DNA of 64,000 nucleotides from the NCBI RefSeq assembly GCF_051106095.1, contig NC_135785.1, forward strand, positions 225,613,045-225,677,044, given 5' to 3'. Origin of the DNA: Pogona vitticeps (Eukaryota; Chordata; Lepidosauria; Squamata; Agamidae). The notes below the pieces were generated by a model that saw only the letters and a list, made by a program, of their open reading frames with translations, had not been told where the DNA came from and did not search any database. Position 1 is the stretch's first letter. Each line of letters opens with the position of its first letter. This document shows positions 1 to 12,872 of the stretch, in pieces. Made by a program: the position numbers and the translations under genes.

Positions 1-1021
1 AAAACAACACATATTGCCAAATGGATGAATGCTGAAGAATGTCTCCCACAAGGACAAGATGCTTGTCACTTTAATGGACTTTGAAGCAAAGTAGGGAGCT
101 CAAAGAATAATCAAATGAAATAAAGCTACTTGGATAGAGGACAACTTTTCTGTGACTATGGAGAGAATCAATGCAGTGCTTATGTGCATGCAATTTAAAT
201 CCCATCTCATGTACAAAAGAAGATCTAGCAAATGGCCAAAAGAATGTTATTGAAGTAGCCCACATCTGGTCAAAAACAGTCTTAATTATAACATTTTAAT
301 TTGTTTTTGAATTTACGTATATTTCATATAGTCCATAATTTTAAATTGTGCCATGCTATGATATGAAAAAGAAAGATTCTGCTGTGCAAATGGAAATGCA
401 AAGCAGTTAAAACATGCAGAGGCCCAGTTCCTAAATTCTTTACAACAGGAAGCTGTTGGAGGTTATGAAACAAAATTAGAATCTAATGTAAGAGTTTTAT
501 TTAACATGGAGCCCTAGGGAGTCCATAGCTTCCTAATGCTTCCTGAATTAAGTGTGGCATTCAAGCTCACTGTACCCTTTCACCTTTTAAAATGGTTTAG
601 AAGATTTCAAGAGTGATTCATCAGTGCAGTTGTTTCACTTTAGGCTAATCCACTTATCAACATGTACTAGTAGTTTGCTGATGTGTAAGGTGGTGTTTCA
701 GCTCAATGACGGTTTGAGGGCCCAATTATCTCTCCAAATAAATGTGCGAGAAATTATGGGAGAAGGTTGGGGGAATCTAGGCTGTGAAGTGTGGGAATCC
801 AAGCAAGAGCACACTCGAGGTGTGAATTCAAATACCACTTCACACAGGCTTACTCCAATTTATTCCAACAAGACTGCATTAGTACAGGTGATAGAGGAAT
901 CACTTTATTGGTTTTGGAAGCTATCGGTTTTGCTGTGCTCCTGCCGAAGAGAACACTGGGGCTGTGTGGCTAGATCATTAAGCAGAGAAAGCCAATGTCT
1001 AGCAACAGAAAAGTTGTGATG

Positions 1022-1225
1022 TCCTGGTTCAAATTTAGCCACACCAGCTGACTGGATAGTTAGGTATCTGGCTGCACAGTTCAGTTCCCAGTTCCAGAAG
1101 AGCCAGAATGTGTGGCCTCAGGCAAGTTGAAGAAAGGAAGTGGTAGACCACTTCTGAGTACTGTCTATTTAGAAAAATCTGGAAAGAGTTTCTGTAAGTC
1201 AGAATTGACTTGACAGCACACAATT
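1022..1225 (+). repeat. tRNA-derived SINE, diverged
   Basis: Contains GGATAGTTAGGTATCTGG, CCACTTCTGAGTACTGTC and CAGAATTGACTTGACAGCAC, shared with the fuller copy at 56885-57112. Confidence 0.7.
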
Positions 1226-1244
1226 ATATGTATTATGAACTCAC

Positions 1245-1432
1245 TGGGACACCTAGTGTGATTAATGGATAGAGTGATGGACTATGACTCAGGAGACCTG
1301 GGTTAGATTCCCACTTGGCCATAGATAATAATTGGGGAGGTAGAGATGGTTAAAGCACTCCTTAAATATCTCACTTACCTTGAAAGCTTTTTAGGGTCAC
1401 TGTGCATTCTGACTTGATGGCACCATAACATA
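1245..1432 (+). repeat. tRNA-derived SINE (second family)
   Basis: GGATAGAGTGATGGACTATG followed by GACCTGGGTTAGATTCCCAC resembles tRNA A and B boxes; the tail TAAATATCTCACTTACCTT is shared with the copy at 62572-62758. Confidence 0.7.
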
Positions 1433-1464
1433 CATTAATTCATTAGGTAGCAGATATAGGAAAT

Positions 1465-1732
1465 GTTACTGTTTTTATTCACCTCCAGTTTTGGAAAAGA
1501 AGGACTGGCAGGTGTATCCCTCGCCTCTGGAACAACTTGCCTGTACAAATCTGCCTGGCTCCCTCTCTGGGCGTTTTTAGAAGTAAACTTAAAACATGGC
1601 TATTTAGGCAGGCCTTCCCTCCTGCTGTATTTTAATATTTACATTTTTACATCTTGGATTGTAAAAATGGTTCTATTGTTTTTAAATTTTGTAGTGCCAC
1701 CCAAAGTAGACTATCTGTCTAGATGGGCGGAG
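1465..1732 (+). mobile_element. L2-like LINE, 3' end
   Basis: Carries the degenerate end of a reverse-transcriptase ORF (WNNLP-like reading, then a terminal LFRQAFPS-like block near 1600) and the 3' UTR signature GTCTAGATGGGCGGAGTA, leading straight into the (AATT)n tail. Confidence 0.7.
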
Positions 1733-1865
1733 TATTAATTAATTAATTAATTAATTAATTAATTAATTAATTAATTAATTAATTAATTAATTAATTAATT
1801 AATTAATTAATTAATTAATTAATTAATTAATTAATTAATTAATTAATTAATTAATTAATTAATTA
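1733..1865. repeat. (AATT)n microsatellite at LINE tail
   Basis: About 33 near-perfect tetramers, probably grown from the A/T-rich tail of the adjoining L2-like LINE. Confidence 0.97.
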
Positions 1866-1971
1866 CTGTGTGTAGAATTAAGTAAGAGAGTGGGGACAGC
1901 AGAAAGGAAGGGAAGGTTAATATCCGTATGGGAAGGTCCAGTAGATCAGAACATCTATCAGGAAGTGACTC

Positions 1972-2032
<61 letters not shown>
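1972..2032. repeat. (AAGT)n microsatellite
   Basis: About 15 tandem AAGT units without interruption. Confidence 0.97.
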
Positions 2033-2533
2033 TAACAAAGAAGAAAGGTCATTGCGTAGCCACTGAAAGCAAGCTTATTTAAATAATCTCCCCCCCCCCC
2101 ATATAATGCCTGTTTAATTTTTAGTGGTAGCAAACAATTTTTGAAAGAGGAAATAGGGTAGGTGTACCCCTCCCAGATCCACTGAAACTACCCATCTAAT
2201 GTAAAGTTATCTAGAACTCATACTAGATGATATACTATGTTGAAAATAAAGAACTGAAAAAACTAGCAAAGTACAGAGACCTGGTAATCAAAAGATCATG
2301 TCAGTGTGTTTTGATTGGGGTTTTGGGAAGAATATGAAGAAATTTCACACAGTACTATAAGTAGTTGCAGATTTCAGAAATAACACACTCAGAGCTACAA
2401 TATGGCAATATTAGGAACAGCATACATACTGCGCTGATATTTAACAGACACATTGGTTTTTGGTTAAAAACTGTCAGTTAAATAATACCAGTCAGTGCTT
2501 TTATAATTTTGATTGACTGGGCTTGGTGTTTTT

Positions 2534-2598
2534 TGATGATGGTGATGATGATGATGATGATGATGATGGTGATGGTGATGGTGATGGTGATGATGATC
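2534..2598. repeat. (GAT)/(GATGGT) microsatellite
   Basis: GATGAT units grading into GATGGT units. A Met/Val-only reading frame here is an artefact of the repeat. Confidence 0.95.
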
Positions 2599-2599
2599 A

Positions 2600-2725
2600 C
2601 AGAACTGCAGAGCTGGAAGGGACCCTATGGATCAAGTCTAGCCCTTGTCAAGGAGGCACAGTGGGGAATTGAACTCCCAGCCTCTGGCTTCACAGCCAAA
2701 GGCCTCGACCATTGAGCAAGCCTAG
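2600..2725 (-). repeat. tRNA-derived SINE fragment, reverse orientation
   Basis: Contains GGCACAGTGGGGAATTGAAC and CTCTGGCTTCACAGCCAAAG, the reverse of the GATTCCCCACTGTGCC block of the SINE at 13640-13792. Confidence 0.75.
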
Positions 2726-2839
2726 CAAAACAGTTATTAAAAGTTCTGTCTGTGTTCTCCTTCTTGGCCTTTTTCTTTCTCCCATTATGGTCATGCATGG
2801 TCATCCCATCATCAGCCTCTGGCTTCAACGTGAATATGT

Positions 2840-3521
2840 TATCCTAATACTCATCCAGAATCCATTTCCTGACCTTATGTGATAGGTGGATGCTGGGAGT
2901 CCTCATTGTCTGTGAAGGATGGATTTTATTCTTCCTCAGGGATCTGCCCTTGATCCCGCATCCTCTCTCATCCTCCCTGTGGTAAGGTGCCCCCTACAGG
3001 TGGCCCAACATGTAAGGCCCAGGATATGTCACTTCCTGCAAGTAATCCCTTGATAAGCCATGGATATCCCTGTCTGAGAAAGACTCGCCCAAGTTGTGGT
3101 CCATTCCTTGATGATATGAGTGCTCGCAGGACCTTCTTGTAACCAGAAGCACATCTCCACTTCTCCTTCCTCCTGTGCTCCTGGCACTCCACACTGGGGC
3201 TGATGGATTCAGTGACCCCAGTCAGCTCTCCATCTGTGGATCCTGACTGGTCAGACCTGGCCAATCCTGCCAACAAAGCTGTTTGGTGATGTGGACCAAG
3301 CCCTGTGATATGTTCTGGAGATCTGAATGCTGGTCTCCAGAGTCAGGTCTGTTTATCATCCTGGTCCAGAGCGGTCTCAGTGTATTGTGCGTGTGTGTAA
3401 GTTCCAATATGGACTCCATGCTCTCAGTGTAAAGTTTATCCAGCTGGCCACACCCAACTAGCCTGAGCTCCTTTGTTACTTGTTTTATAGGCATATGCAC
3501 CAGTGGGCATATGCCTATGTA
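2840..3521 (-). other. unassigned coding-like stretch, minus strand
   Basis: Long open readings run on the minus strand, one reaching 102 codons, with ordinary-looking composition. I recognise no family. It could be a worn retroelement or other repeat. The SINE at 3522 is inserted at its right edge. Confidence 0.3.
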
Positions 3522-3869
3522 AAAGGTAGAGGTAAAGGTTCCCCTTGACAATTTTGTCCAGTTGTGCTCAACTCTAGGGGGCAGTGCTCATCCCCGTTTC
3601 CAAGCCATAGAGCCAGCGTTTTGTCCGAAGACAATCTTCCCTGGTCACATGGCCAGTGCGACTTAGACACGGAACGCTGTTACCTTCCCACCGAGGTGGT
3701 CCCTATTTATCTACTCGCATTTCCATGTTTTCGAACTGCTAGGTTGGCGGGAGCTGGGACAAGCGACGGGTGCTCACTCCGTCGCGTGGATTCGATCTTA
3801 CGACTGCTTGGTCTTCTGACCCTGCAGCACAGGCTTCTGCAGTTTAGCCCGCAGCGCCACCACGTCCCT
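3522..3869 (-). mobile_element. complete Sauria-type SINE with 12-bp target duplication
   Basis: 348 bp. Read on the minus strand it starts with a tRNA-like part (GGTGGCGCTG, then a B-box-like block near 3790) and ends in a BovB-like tail (plus-strand start AAAGGTAGAGGTAAAGG). TATGCCTATGTA flanks it at 3510-3521 and 3870-3881. This matches the squamate SINE mobilised by BovB LINEs. The intact duplication suggests a fairly young insertion. Confidence 0.9.
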
Positions 3870-3881
3870 TATGCCTATGTA

Positions 3882-6800
3882 TCCCAGGCTAAATTTCAGG
3901 ATGGCCAAGCCCCAAAGAATTCTGCTCTTTCTAGGGAGAGCACATAGGCATATATGGTCTTAGATGGTATATGGATATATATCCCAGTGATTCTTCTCTG
4001 AGGAGAGCTTGGCTACCTGGGTCCAAGCTGCTCCCCCAAGGACTCCTTAGCAGCTGCTGCCCACATCATCCATTCAGTGCTCCACTGTTACTGCCATCAG
4101 CGCCACCATCACCGTTGCCACCACTCCTGCAATCCATACAGCCTGCAATCTCCGCTCCCTTGGCATTTGATGTTGCTGCCGCCACTGTCACCCTCACTTC
4201 TGCTCTCGGCGGTGACTGCTCCTGCACATTGCTGGTGCTTCTCAGATAACAACACATGCATTCTGTGTACAGTATTAGCCAGTAGTTGTGATTCAGGTCA
4301 CAAACAAGACAGTTCCTTTCATATCTGTATCAGGAAAAGGACTTGGGATATCTGTTACTCTACACTTATATGGGATGGATGGATGTGTCACTTTTTATTG
4401 TGAGATAATGAGGTATGTAAGGGTTTTGTGTCCACTCTGGAAAATGGCAATATAAATACTAAGGTCAGTAAACCATTCAGTCTGTATATGTACATGTGGT
4501 GGAAGCTGCCACAGCCATCTGATGAGGTGCACCTCATATGTGAAGACTCGCACAGCCCGCATCACTTCAATTAGTGTTGCATAATATCAGTTTCACATGT
4601 ATAAAAGATATTGGCCTAGCCTTTTTTGGTACAACTGTTACACAGAATTTTGTGGACCTAACCAGAGCTTGGGGGAAAAAATATTTTCGACTAGCATTCA
4701 CACATTGTTCCAGTCAACACAGATAGTGACTATACTGATGGAGGATTTGAGGAGAGGTGGTCAAAATCCCTAACTCTTCCAAGCTCTGTATGTGGCCCAT
4801 TCCTAACACCCTCATGAAGGAGAAGAGATATAAAATATTATTTGGAAAATGGATAAGAAAATGATTACCTCCAATTTCATTATCTTACAATGCACAGTTG
4901 TGTACCTGTTATCTCTAAACAATGGTATAGTGTAGACTTCATTGCATGTGGGTGGCACCACACTACCTTTTCAGGTTTCTCCACCAAGCCTTCCATTTTC
5001 TCTGGATTAAAAGTGAATGAGTCTCTCCTCCGTACTGCTGATGTTAGATTAAGTGTGGGAAGAGAAATGCAAATTCTTCTCTCTTCCAACACCAATCCAA
5101 AACAATGCCATACTGTACACACATGTGCATGCATGGGGAGGAGACACACAGACACACCAGCTATGAAGCAGTGTGTGAAATGTTTATATTTTTCAGAAAG
5201 CAAAGTGGGCTTTTAAAAGTTGAGAAGCACTGGTCTAATACTGCCTGACTATCTAAACCAACTTCTATTCTGATGTTTCAGTCTTAAAGGAAGACTTTGC
5301 ATTTTGTTTGTTTAGTATTACTCATATCCCTGATGAAAACAGATGTTGCGATCTAATTGAAGTTCACATTTAAAATGCAAAATGTTGTTCCAGACATGTG
5401 TGAGGTTTCAGTGTTTCAAGAAAGCATGGTGTTCAATTTTGACATCCCCCCCCTCCACGTGAGGAAAAACGGTGCTGATGCCAATCTGACATATGAAGTT
5501 GATCTGCAGAATGGTGTTTTAAACAGCTGCACCACATTGCATTCTGGTATGACCAAAATAATTCTTACAACACAGGTAAATGAAGAAAACTTCCAATAAA
5601 TTAAACATTTGTCGAATGAAAGACGTTACTCTGCTCAGCCAGATGTTTTATTTAATTGGAGAAATGGAAGGCATGTGGAGGTGGGTGCTGGCTGCACTGC
5701 CCCCTGCCGCTCTCAGTAACAATGTGTGTTGCTGGACTGGAGAAGATAGTAAACAATGATTAAAAGGCTGTTTACAGCACAGAAAGTGAGTGGTAGTGTC
5801 TCTGATGCTATTCCCAGTGTTCAGCTGCCTGAGGCAACTGCCGAAACCTAATGCCAGGCCAGCCTTACCTGAGCATTCGGTGGCATCCCTCAGATTAAAA
5901 AAATATTTTATGTGAAATAAGCAAATCAAAGAAATTAAGACTTCGATAAATTGAATTGCACTCAGACCCCAGACCCATAAAGATATCCAGGCATTCATTG
6001 CATATTGCCATTTATCATTTTGTACAGTATCCTTAATTATTCAACCTGATTGTATCAGTGACTTTACTGGTTGTTGTTGTTGTTGTTGTTTAAAAAAACC
6101 AAGTTGGTTCATTAGCAATCAGAAGCCAGGCCTGCTGTGTCTGTGCACACACATGCCTAGCAGCTATCCAGGCTCATAATGGAGTTTATCAACCTCACCA
6201 CATTGCTCTTAGCTTCCTAGACCCACTCAACCCACCTCACTATATAAAGGTGTGGATCCAAGACAGTAAAAGTGGCAGATGGCAGGGAAAGAAGACGACT
6301 CAGTATGAGATGAATTGACTTCATAAAGGGAGCCCCGATCCTTGAGTTTGCAAGAGCTGAACAGAGCTGTTAACAATAGGACATTTTAGAGGTCACTCAT
6401 TCAGACGGCTGCCGTAGCTCAGATGTGACTTGATAGCACATAACAGCAGTGATGAGTTAGCCTTCTCCATTAAAACAGCTAGCTAGCTTAAGTCTCGTAA
6501 GAGAGGATGTCTAGCACACAGCTCTCTTTTGAAATACCTTTCTACTGCTTCCCATCATCTCCTACCTGAGGCAACTGTCTCATTCTGCCTAAATGAAAGG
6601 ACTGTTCCTAGGACCATACATTATGAAGAACACAAACCTTTTCACCCTCCTGTTTCTTTAACTTCTTGGCTGAAAGAGAACTCAGCTTCTGCTTGGCCCT
6701 CATAAAGGACTATCCTGCTCTATGAAAAAAGGTTCCATAATTATATTACCCAGTACAAAATACATATGCTGTCAGAAGTTCACCTTGTCATCCTCTTTCT

Positions 6801-9800
6801 TTCTTCATCCGTATTTTGCTTCTGTCTCACCATTTCTATTGAATGTGCCATTTAATCTCTGTACATGCAGAACATGTTAAAATTCTTTATGCATTTGCTC
6901 ATCCTACAGTCTTATTAATACTCTGTTCAATGACCATGGGCACACAATTGAGCATGATTTTTACAATAGGTTGTAATCAAATCTTTCCTGCTCATTACTT
7001 AGCCTTTTTGGTATACTGTTCATTTTTTCATTTTTCCACTTACCCAGTAAATTTTCATTCTATTTGCAATCTGTCTGCATTTTTAAATGGCATGACACCC
7101 TCTCCATCCCCACTCGGTGCTTGGATGATTTTATAAGATCTTTCTTTAGGTGTGTTTTTTTAAGTGGCATGAGAAAATTGAGTATTAACATGATGACACT
7201 GAGTCCATTTGGACCCATTAGGTTAAACATGCTTTAATGACCAGTGCTCATTTTCAGACTAACTCACAAGGTTTTATACACGGGGGAATTATAATTTGCC
7301 ATCATACCACGGCCTACCATATAGACATAGTTTCTGGTCTCTTAATGGAAGGGTGGATTCAAATCCCACTCCTAAATCAATCAAATCAAATTAAATAAAG
7401 AAGAAGCAGTAAGCATTATGCAGAAGAGTGGCCCAGGACCCTTCCTGTGCCACGTGATTCTTTTGGTCAGCTGCCTTGTGTTCCTTCAGGGCCTAGACAT
7501 TATTACCAGAGCTGGCCTATAGAAGCAGGGAGAAAGGCAATGCGGCTTTGCTTCCTCCCCTGCTTTCGCGTGAATGCTGTGGGACAAGGGCCTTGGGCAG
7601 TGGTGGGTCCTGCCCCTCCCCATGTGGGCGGAGTGCTTATAGCAGCACTAGCTCATTAATCTCCCTGCAAAGTCTGAGGCTGAACTAAGACCCTCTATAT
7701 GGGTCCTTTTGAGGAGAAAGGTGGGGTAAAATATTTTTTTAAAATACATTGTCGCCAAAAAGGCAGGTCAAGGGTAGAGCCTTTGTACACCATTCAATGC
7801 CTGGCATCTCCAGATAAAAAGATCAGGTTGCAGGTGATGGGAAGGATGCCTTCCTGAGACTCTGGAAAGCTGCCATCCATCAGAGAAGACCAACCTTCCA
7901 TGTCTTATTTGCTTCCAGACATTTTCCATAATCCTAGTCATTCTGGAGTTGCACTGCATTCTGGAGTCACAGTCCAACTCATCTACTGGGAGTTGGCTGA
8001 TAAAAGGCTAGACCAAGCAATAGTGGGCTACATGGGAAAATAATTTGTCCTAGTTGAAGTATAGTCTGACTTGGTGTTCTATAATGTTTCTAAGCAACAT
8101 CTTCACAACAATTCTTAAAATTTTCTATTTAAAAAAATCCTCATTACCATTTCCTCCCTATTTCGTGGCATGTGCTTTGCATTTTGATAGAGCTATGATT
8201 AAATCAATGTGATAATAATGATAGCGATAGTGATAATAGCCAAGTGACAATGGAAATAGTATAAAATATCAATTAGCAGTTTTCAGCAAATACCAATATA
8301 AGACATTTTTAAATTTTATTTGTACGATCAACAGATCAGATGTGAATAACACAGAACAACTGCATAAGAATAAACAGAATCAATACAGCTATAATGTACA
8401 TTATGTGTGGCAGACTCTTAGGGAAACAAATTCCATAAATAATTGTTACCAATATAAGACATTTTGGTGCTGGCATTACAAATGTGCAGCACCCTCCTTA
8501 AGGAATTCCTTCTGTCTCCTATATCACCTTTCTAGCTCAATGGAAACCCTTTTAGAAAATATTCTCTCAGACCTTTTGATGAATTCTTAAAACTTGGTGG
8601 GATGGGTTTTAGGCTTATCAGCTGTGTTTACTTGCGTAAATTACAGTAGTTAGTTGTGCTTTTTAATTGTATTGTTCTGGTTGTTTGTTATTTTGTGTAA
8701 TTGCGAAGTTAAAAGCACAGCTAAAACATAATAATCTTGGGATGCAATCTCTGACCCCTTAGAAGGGTCTCTAAGATGCTCAGATCTCCGCCCTCCCTTT
8801 GATAGAAAGGAAGATCAGGCCTCCCCGCTCCTTGAAGAGGGAGATGTGACCTTGGATCTCCCTTTCCAGACTCTGGGGAACTCAACTCTGACATCAAAGC
8901 TCCATTGCCAAAAAGAGACAAAATTAGGTGGCAAGTTGTGGGCAGGTCAGGGAGGGTTTAGATCACTAAGATCCAAAGTCCTCCCAATCCTCAGTCAAAA
9001 CTCAAGAAACAAGAGTGGTGGTAAATCACAGTGGAGGGACACAAATATTTACAAAACAGATGGGGCAGATATTTAGAGGGAGGTCAGAAAAGAGGGGAAA
9101 CCCCAAACTCAACAAGCTGCCCTACTCTCCTGGCATATTGAATTCAATCCTGTATTGTTGTGCCAAAAAAATATGTTCAGAATGATTTATGCGTCAATAA
9201 TCTTTAGAACAGTTCTGTATGATAAGATAGGATTATCTTCCCTTTATCAGAGAGGAGGAACAATGGGGAACAGCAGGCTATCTAAAATCTGCTAACTTGC
9301 CAGTGTCTCAAGATCTGAACAGGAGGGCACCTCACACCAAAGTTTCAGGGCGAGGTTCCCTCCCTATTTGTACCATGGACCTCCTATATCTCACGTAGCT
9401 CCATGGCTGCAGTGAAAGTTGAGGAGGAGACGTTCCAATTTATCACCAAAACATCTTCTCACTAGCAATTAAGATAATTATTTGTTGGAGCTTAATTCTC
9501 TCCCAGAAGAAAGAAAACAATCCGATGAGTTTATAAATGGAAAAACAAACCAAGTGAAATATATACAATAAGCATTAATTTAGAAGCTGTCAAGCTACAC
9601 TCAGGAGAACCAGAAAACGATAGTAATAGGACAATTGTGTGTAACAGTGCTTTCCCCGTTTATTTCAATTAGCTTGCTTCTGCTTTGCTGTAATTACATG
9701 AAACCACTCCGGGGCAATTTCCACTTAAATTACCTGCCGGTTGCAATTATATCGGTACTTAGTACAATGCAAAATGTCTTGTATGGCTCATGAGCTGTAC

Positions 9801-10099
9801 TATCTACCCCAAAAAAGAGGAGGAACATTTTGCAACTTTCTAAGCTCCTCCATAATACTCCCTGCCATATGGGAAATCTTACCTATACTGACAATTTTAG
9901 GCAACTGAAATCAGTATTCACTAAGGAGAATTAAAACGATATAACTCGAAAAGTGACAAGTGCCCATTGCAGTATCCAGAGTGAGGAGCTTTCCTGCTTG
10001 TAATCTGAGTGAGGTTGAGTACAATTTTATTATATGTCTGCTCATGTTACTTAAACCCACTGCAGACATCAACAGTCTTCTACAGGCAAAGCATGCTGC
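3882..10099. other. non-coding spacer
   Basis: No gene recognised. It holds a GCC-rich imperfect run at about 4080-4230, a (TTG)n tract at 6070-6090, a SINE-like tail near 6405-6450, an A-rich repeat end near 7680-7745, and an AT-rich homeobox-motif-rich block at 9640-9780. Confidence 0.6.
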
Positions 10100-10373
10100 C
10101 CTGTTTCCCCAAAAATAAGACCTAACCTGAAAATAAGCCCTAGTATAATTTTTCAAGATGCTTAGAATATAAGCCCTACCCCGAAAATAAGCCTTAGTTA
10201 AGTGAAACTCTGCCCTCCACCATTGTGCAGCAACCAGAAGATGACATGACTATATTTGAATAAATGTAGATTGTTGTACATGAAAAAAGAAAACATCCCC
10301 AAAAATAGGCCCTACTGCATTTTTTGGAGCAAAAATTAATATAAGACCCTGTCTTATTTTCAGGGAAACACGG
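10100..10373. mobile_element. short DNA transposon with CCGTGTTTCCC-type ends, copy 1
   Basis: Starts CCTGTTTCCCC AAAAATAAGA and ends TCTTATTTTCAGGGAAACACGG, which are inverted repeats of each other, beside TA. Internal text is shared with copies at 17737 and 50662. Non-autonomous; superfamily not assigned. Confidence 0.8.
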
Positions 10374-10409
10374 TATATACCGTCATACAGCGCTCAAAGC
10401 AGTCTCTGG

Positions 10410-10590
10410 GGAGTTTACAATTTAATTACATAGACTACACATTGTCCCCTCAGTAAGTTCAGTACTCAGTTTACCGTCCTCGGAAGGATGGAAGATTAAG
10501 TGAACCTCAAGCTGGCTACCTGAGATTGAACCTGGATCATGGGCAGAGTTTTGGCTGCAGTACTGCAGTTTAACCACTATGCTTCACGGT
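10410..10590 (-). repeat. SINE-like repeat, reverse orientation
   Basis: CCTCGGAAGGATGGAAG, CTGAGATTGAACCTGGATCA (B-box-like) and GCAGTACTGCAGTTTAACCA form a layout I recognise from a common squamate tRNA-type repeat; only this copy is in the window. Confidence 0.55.
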
Positions 10591-11004
10591 GGTGCCAGAG
10601 CCCAGAAAAATTAAATCATTCAACTACAATTCCCAGAATCCCCCAACAAGCATGGGCAGTGTCTGTGCCAAACTATAACTCCCGTCATCCCTGGCCATCA
10701 CATCTCTTGGTGATTATGGCTAAAAGGTGTGTTGAACCTGTAAGAGGCTAAACTTTGCATTTATCCTACAGGGCTTTACCAGTCCTGCTTCAAGGCTTAT
10801 TGTACTATTCAATTTACAGCACACCACATACTCCATTTCACATAAGGAATACTGTGAGATTTCCTTTCTCTTAAGGAGTATGGCAGATCCCTCCTAAGTT
10901 TTTTTGTTGTTGTTGTTTTTCCCCTGGGATCAAAATAAGAATGCATGGAAATGGCTTGCCTTCCGAATGCCGAGCATTTAACTGTATTATATACCTCAGT
11001 CACA

Positions 11005-11190
11005 TTGGAGTTCAGCTCCCCCACTATGCATCCTGGGAGAATAGCCAGCCTGTGTAGCCTTGGGCAAGCAGTGTGTCCCCAGAGCACGATCGGAAAAAGG
11101 AAAGAACAAACCATTTCTGAGGACTCTGTACTTTAGAAAACCCTGGGGAGGGTCACCATAAGTCATAATAGGCTTGATGGCATATAATTT
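11005..11190 (+). repeat. tRNA-derived SINE fragment
   Basis: Shares CCTTGGGCAAGC, a CCCTGGGGAGGG variant and CATAAGTCATAATAGGCTTG with the copy at 56885-57112. Confidence 0.65.
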
Positions 11191-12138
11191 TTATCGTTAA
11201 CTGATGGCTTAAAAAAATTCACTTGGTTTTCTCTCACCAATTTCATGGCATGTGCTTTTGCATTTTCAGAGCTTTGATTACATAATTAATGCAATAATAA
11301 TAATAATAATGGTAATGATAGAGGTAATAGCTATGTGGCCCGCTTTTCCTTTTACATTATCTCTGGAGTTACCATTCATCGTTCAGACAGGGTACCCATG
11401 CAAATAAAAAATGAACAAAAAGCGGAAATTTAATGATGTAGATTCAGTACAAAAACACTTTGTTTTTGTTCATGTTCCTCTGTACACCATTGGTGCTAAA
11501 ACGAGAGAGAATGAGTTTTCTTCTCCTGTCTTTGCATGTCAGTCACTGGGGAAACTGCATATATAGAATTTTATCTGTTTTTAAATAAAAAAAAATACAA
11601 GTTCTCTCTCTATCCCTTTCTCCACCTCCACCACCACTACCCCTTTCATCTTGCCCTTGCAGTAAGACAAACAGAGCAATCGAGCATGTGTCTGCTGCTC
11701 CGTTGTCTTGGGGTAGGATCAGAGAAAAAGAGAAGAACATTTTAGCCATGGGGGGAAAATTCATTCTTGAAGTTTATGTGTTCAAACAAAAATGTAATCT
11801 CAGCACAGCAGGAAATGCCATGGTAGGATAAGAAAGGGAATTCGGCACTCATGTTTCCTTTTCAACCTGATCACTGTGCAGTTTGTACTAATCAGCAGTA
11901 AATCCCATCTCCTATCTGTGTGACTTTTTCTGGTACAAAAAAAGCAGTGTGACTGCAACTGCCGCCCTACCAGGTTCGAAGGCTTTCTTGACAAGCTGCT
12001 GTCCAATTTGCTTTCATCTAAAAAGAGGGGGTTTAACACTAGCCAGTGCTGAATGACTCTTGTTTTCTACCCAGTCCCACCTCCTCTGAAACGTTTCTAT
12101 GGAGCTGCCTTGTCATTCTTTATGGATCTAGATCTGTG

Positions 12139-12740
12139 ACTATCAGCCCTCCAAGTGTATGATACCTAAAAGTGAAGAGTATTGTGAAGGCCAGGAGGAC
12201 GAGAGTGCGTCGTCTCCTCCAGACAACAAGGATGAGATGGTCAAAGAAAGGGAGAGGGAGGTGTTAAGGCCAAGGGGTGAAGAAGAAAGGGTTAAAATAG
12301 AGGTCAGCCTTACGGAGGAAGGAAAGGGAAAGGAGGAGGAGCAAGTGATTGATGTGTGGGAAGAGGATATAAAAGTGGGGACAGGCGCGCGGGACTTTTA
12401 GATATCGACCAGTAAGAGAAAGAGGAGAAGGGGGTCATGTAAGCAAACTGTTAAAAGACTTTCCAAATCTGAAGGTGGGAGGCTTGTTGCCAGATCCAGT
12501 ACCTGAGAGAGAAGGGATGACCATAAAGGCACCATATGTGCGGTAAGGAGCGCCCCGTTGAGGAAGCCTACCGACAAGGAATGTTTTGGCCCGGCACCCC
12601 AGTATGGAGAAAGGACAATGGTTATGATGGCGTTACACGTTTAGAAAGACAGTTGAATGATTGGGATCTGTTTTATCCCACTGAAGTTGTTATTGATACC
12701 CCTTTATTAAATAAAATAAAGCTGTTAATGTTTTGAATGA
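12139..12740 (+). other. unassigned coding-like stretch with terminal AATAAA
   Basis: Three overlapping reading stretches, one of them very Glu/Lys/Arg-rich and one with WPGTPVWRKDNGYDG and LERQLNDWDLFYPTEV, followed by AATAAA at about 12710. I recognise no family. It may be a broken copy of a retroelement or of a small gene. Confidence 0.35.
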
Positions 12741-12872
12741 GTTGTATGTGTCAATTTCCATGCCACTTTCAGGACCGTCCAAAACTTCTCAAGAACTTTT
12801 GACAGGGATAGTACAAAAAGAGAGCTTATGGCAGAATCTCTAGCTTTCTCCTTTCAATAATCAATGTATTTA

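Noticed and set aside
1733-2032. CRISPR-like array
   Set aside because: Plain tetranucleotide microsatellites with no spacers, in a vertebrate genome.
4077-4403. 108-codon His/Cys/Pro-rich frame as a gene
   Set aside because: Arises from an imperfect GCC/CAC-rich run; both strands are open and nothing domain-like is present.
9262-9295. Met-Gly-Asn reading as GUCA1C exon 1
   Set aside because: Starts MGNSRLSKIC but stops at once and lacks any EF-hand sequence or phase-0 donor.
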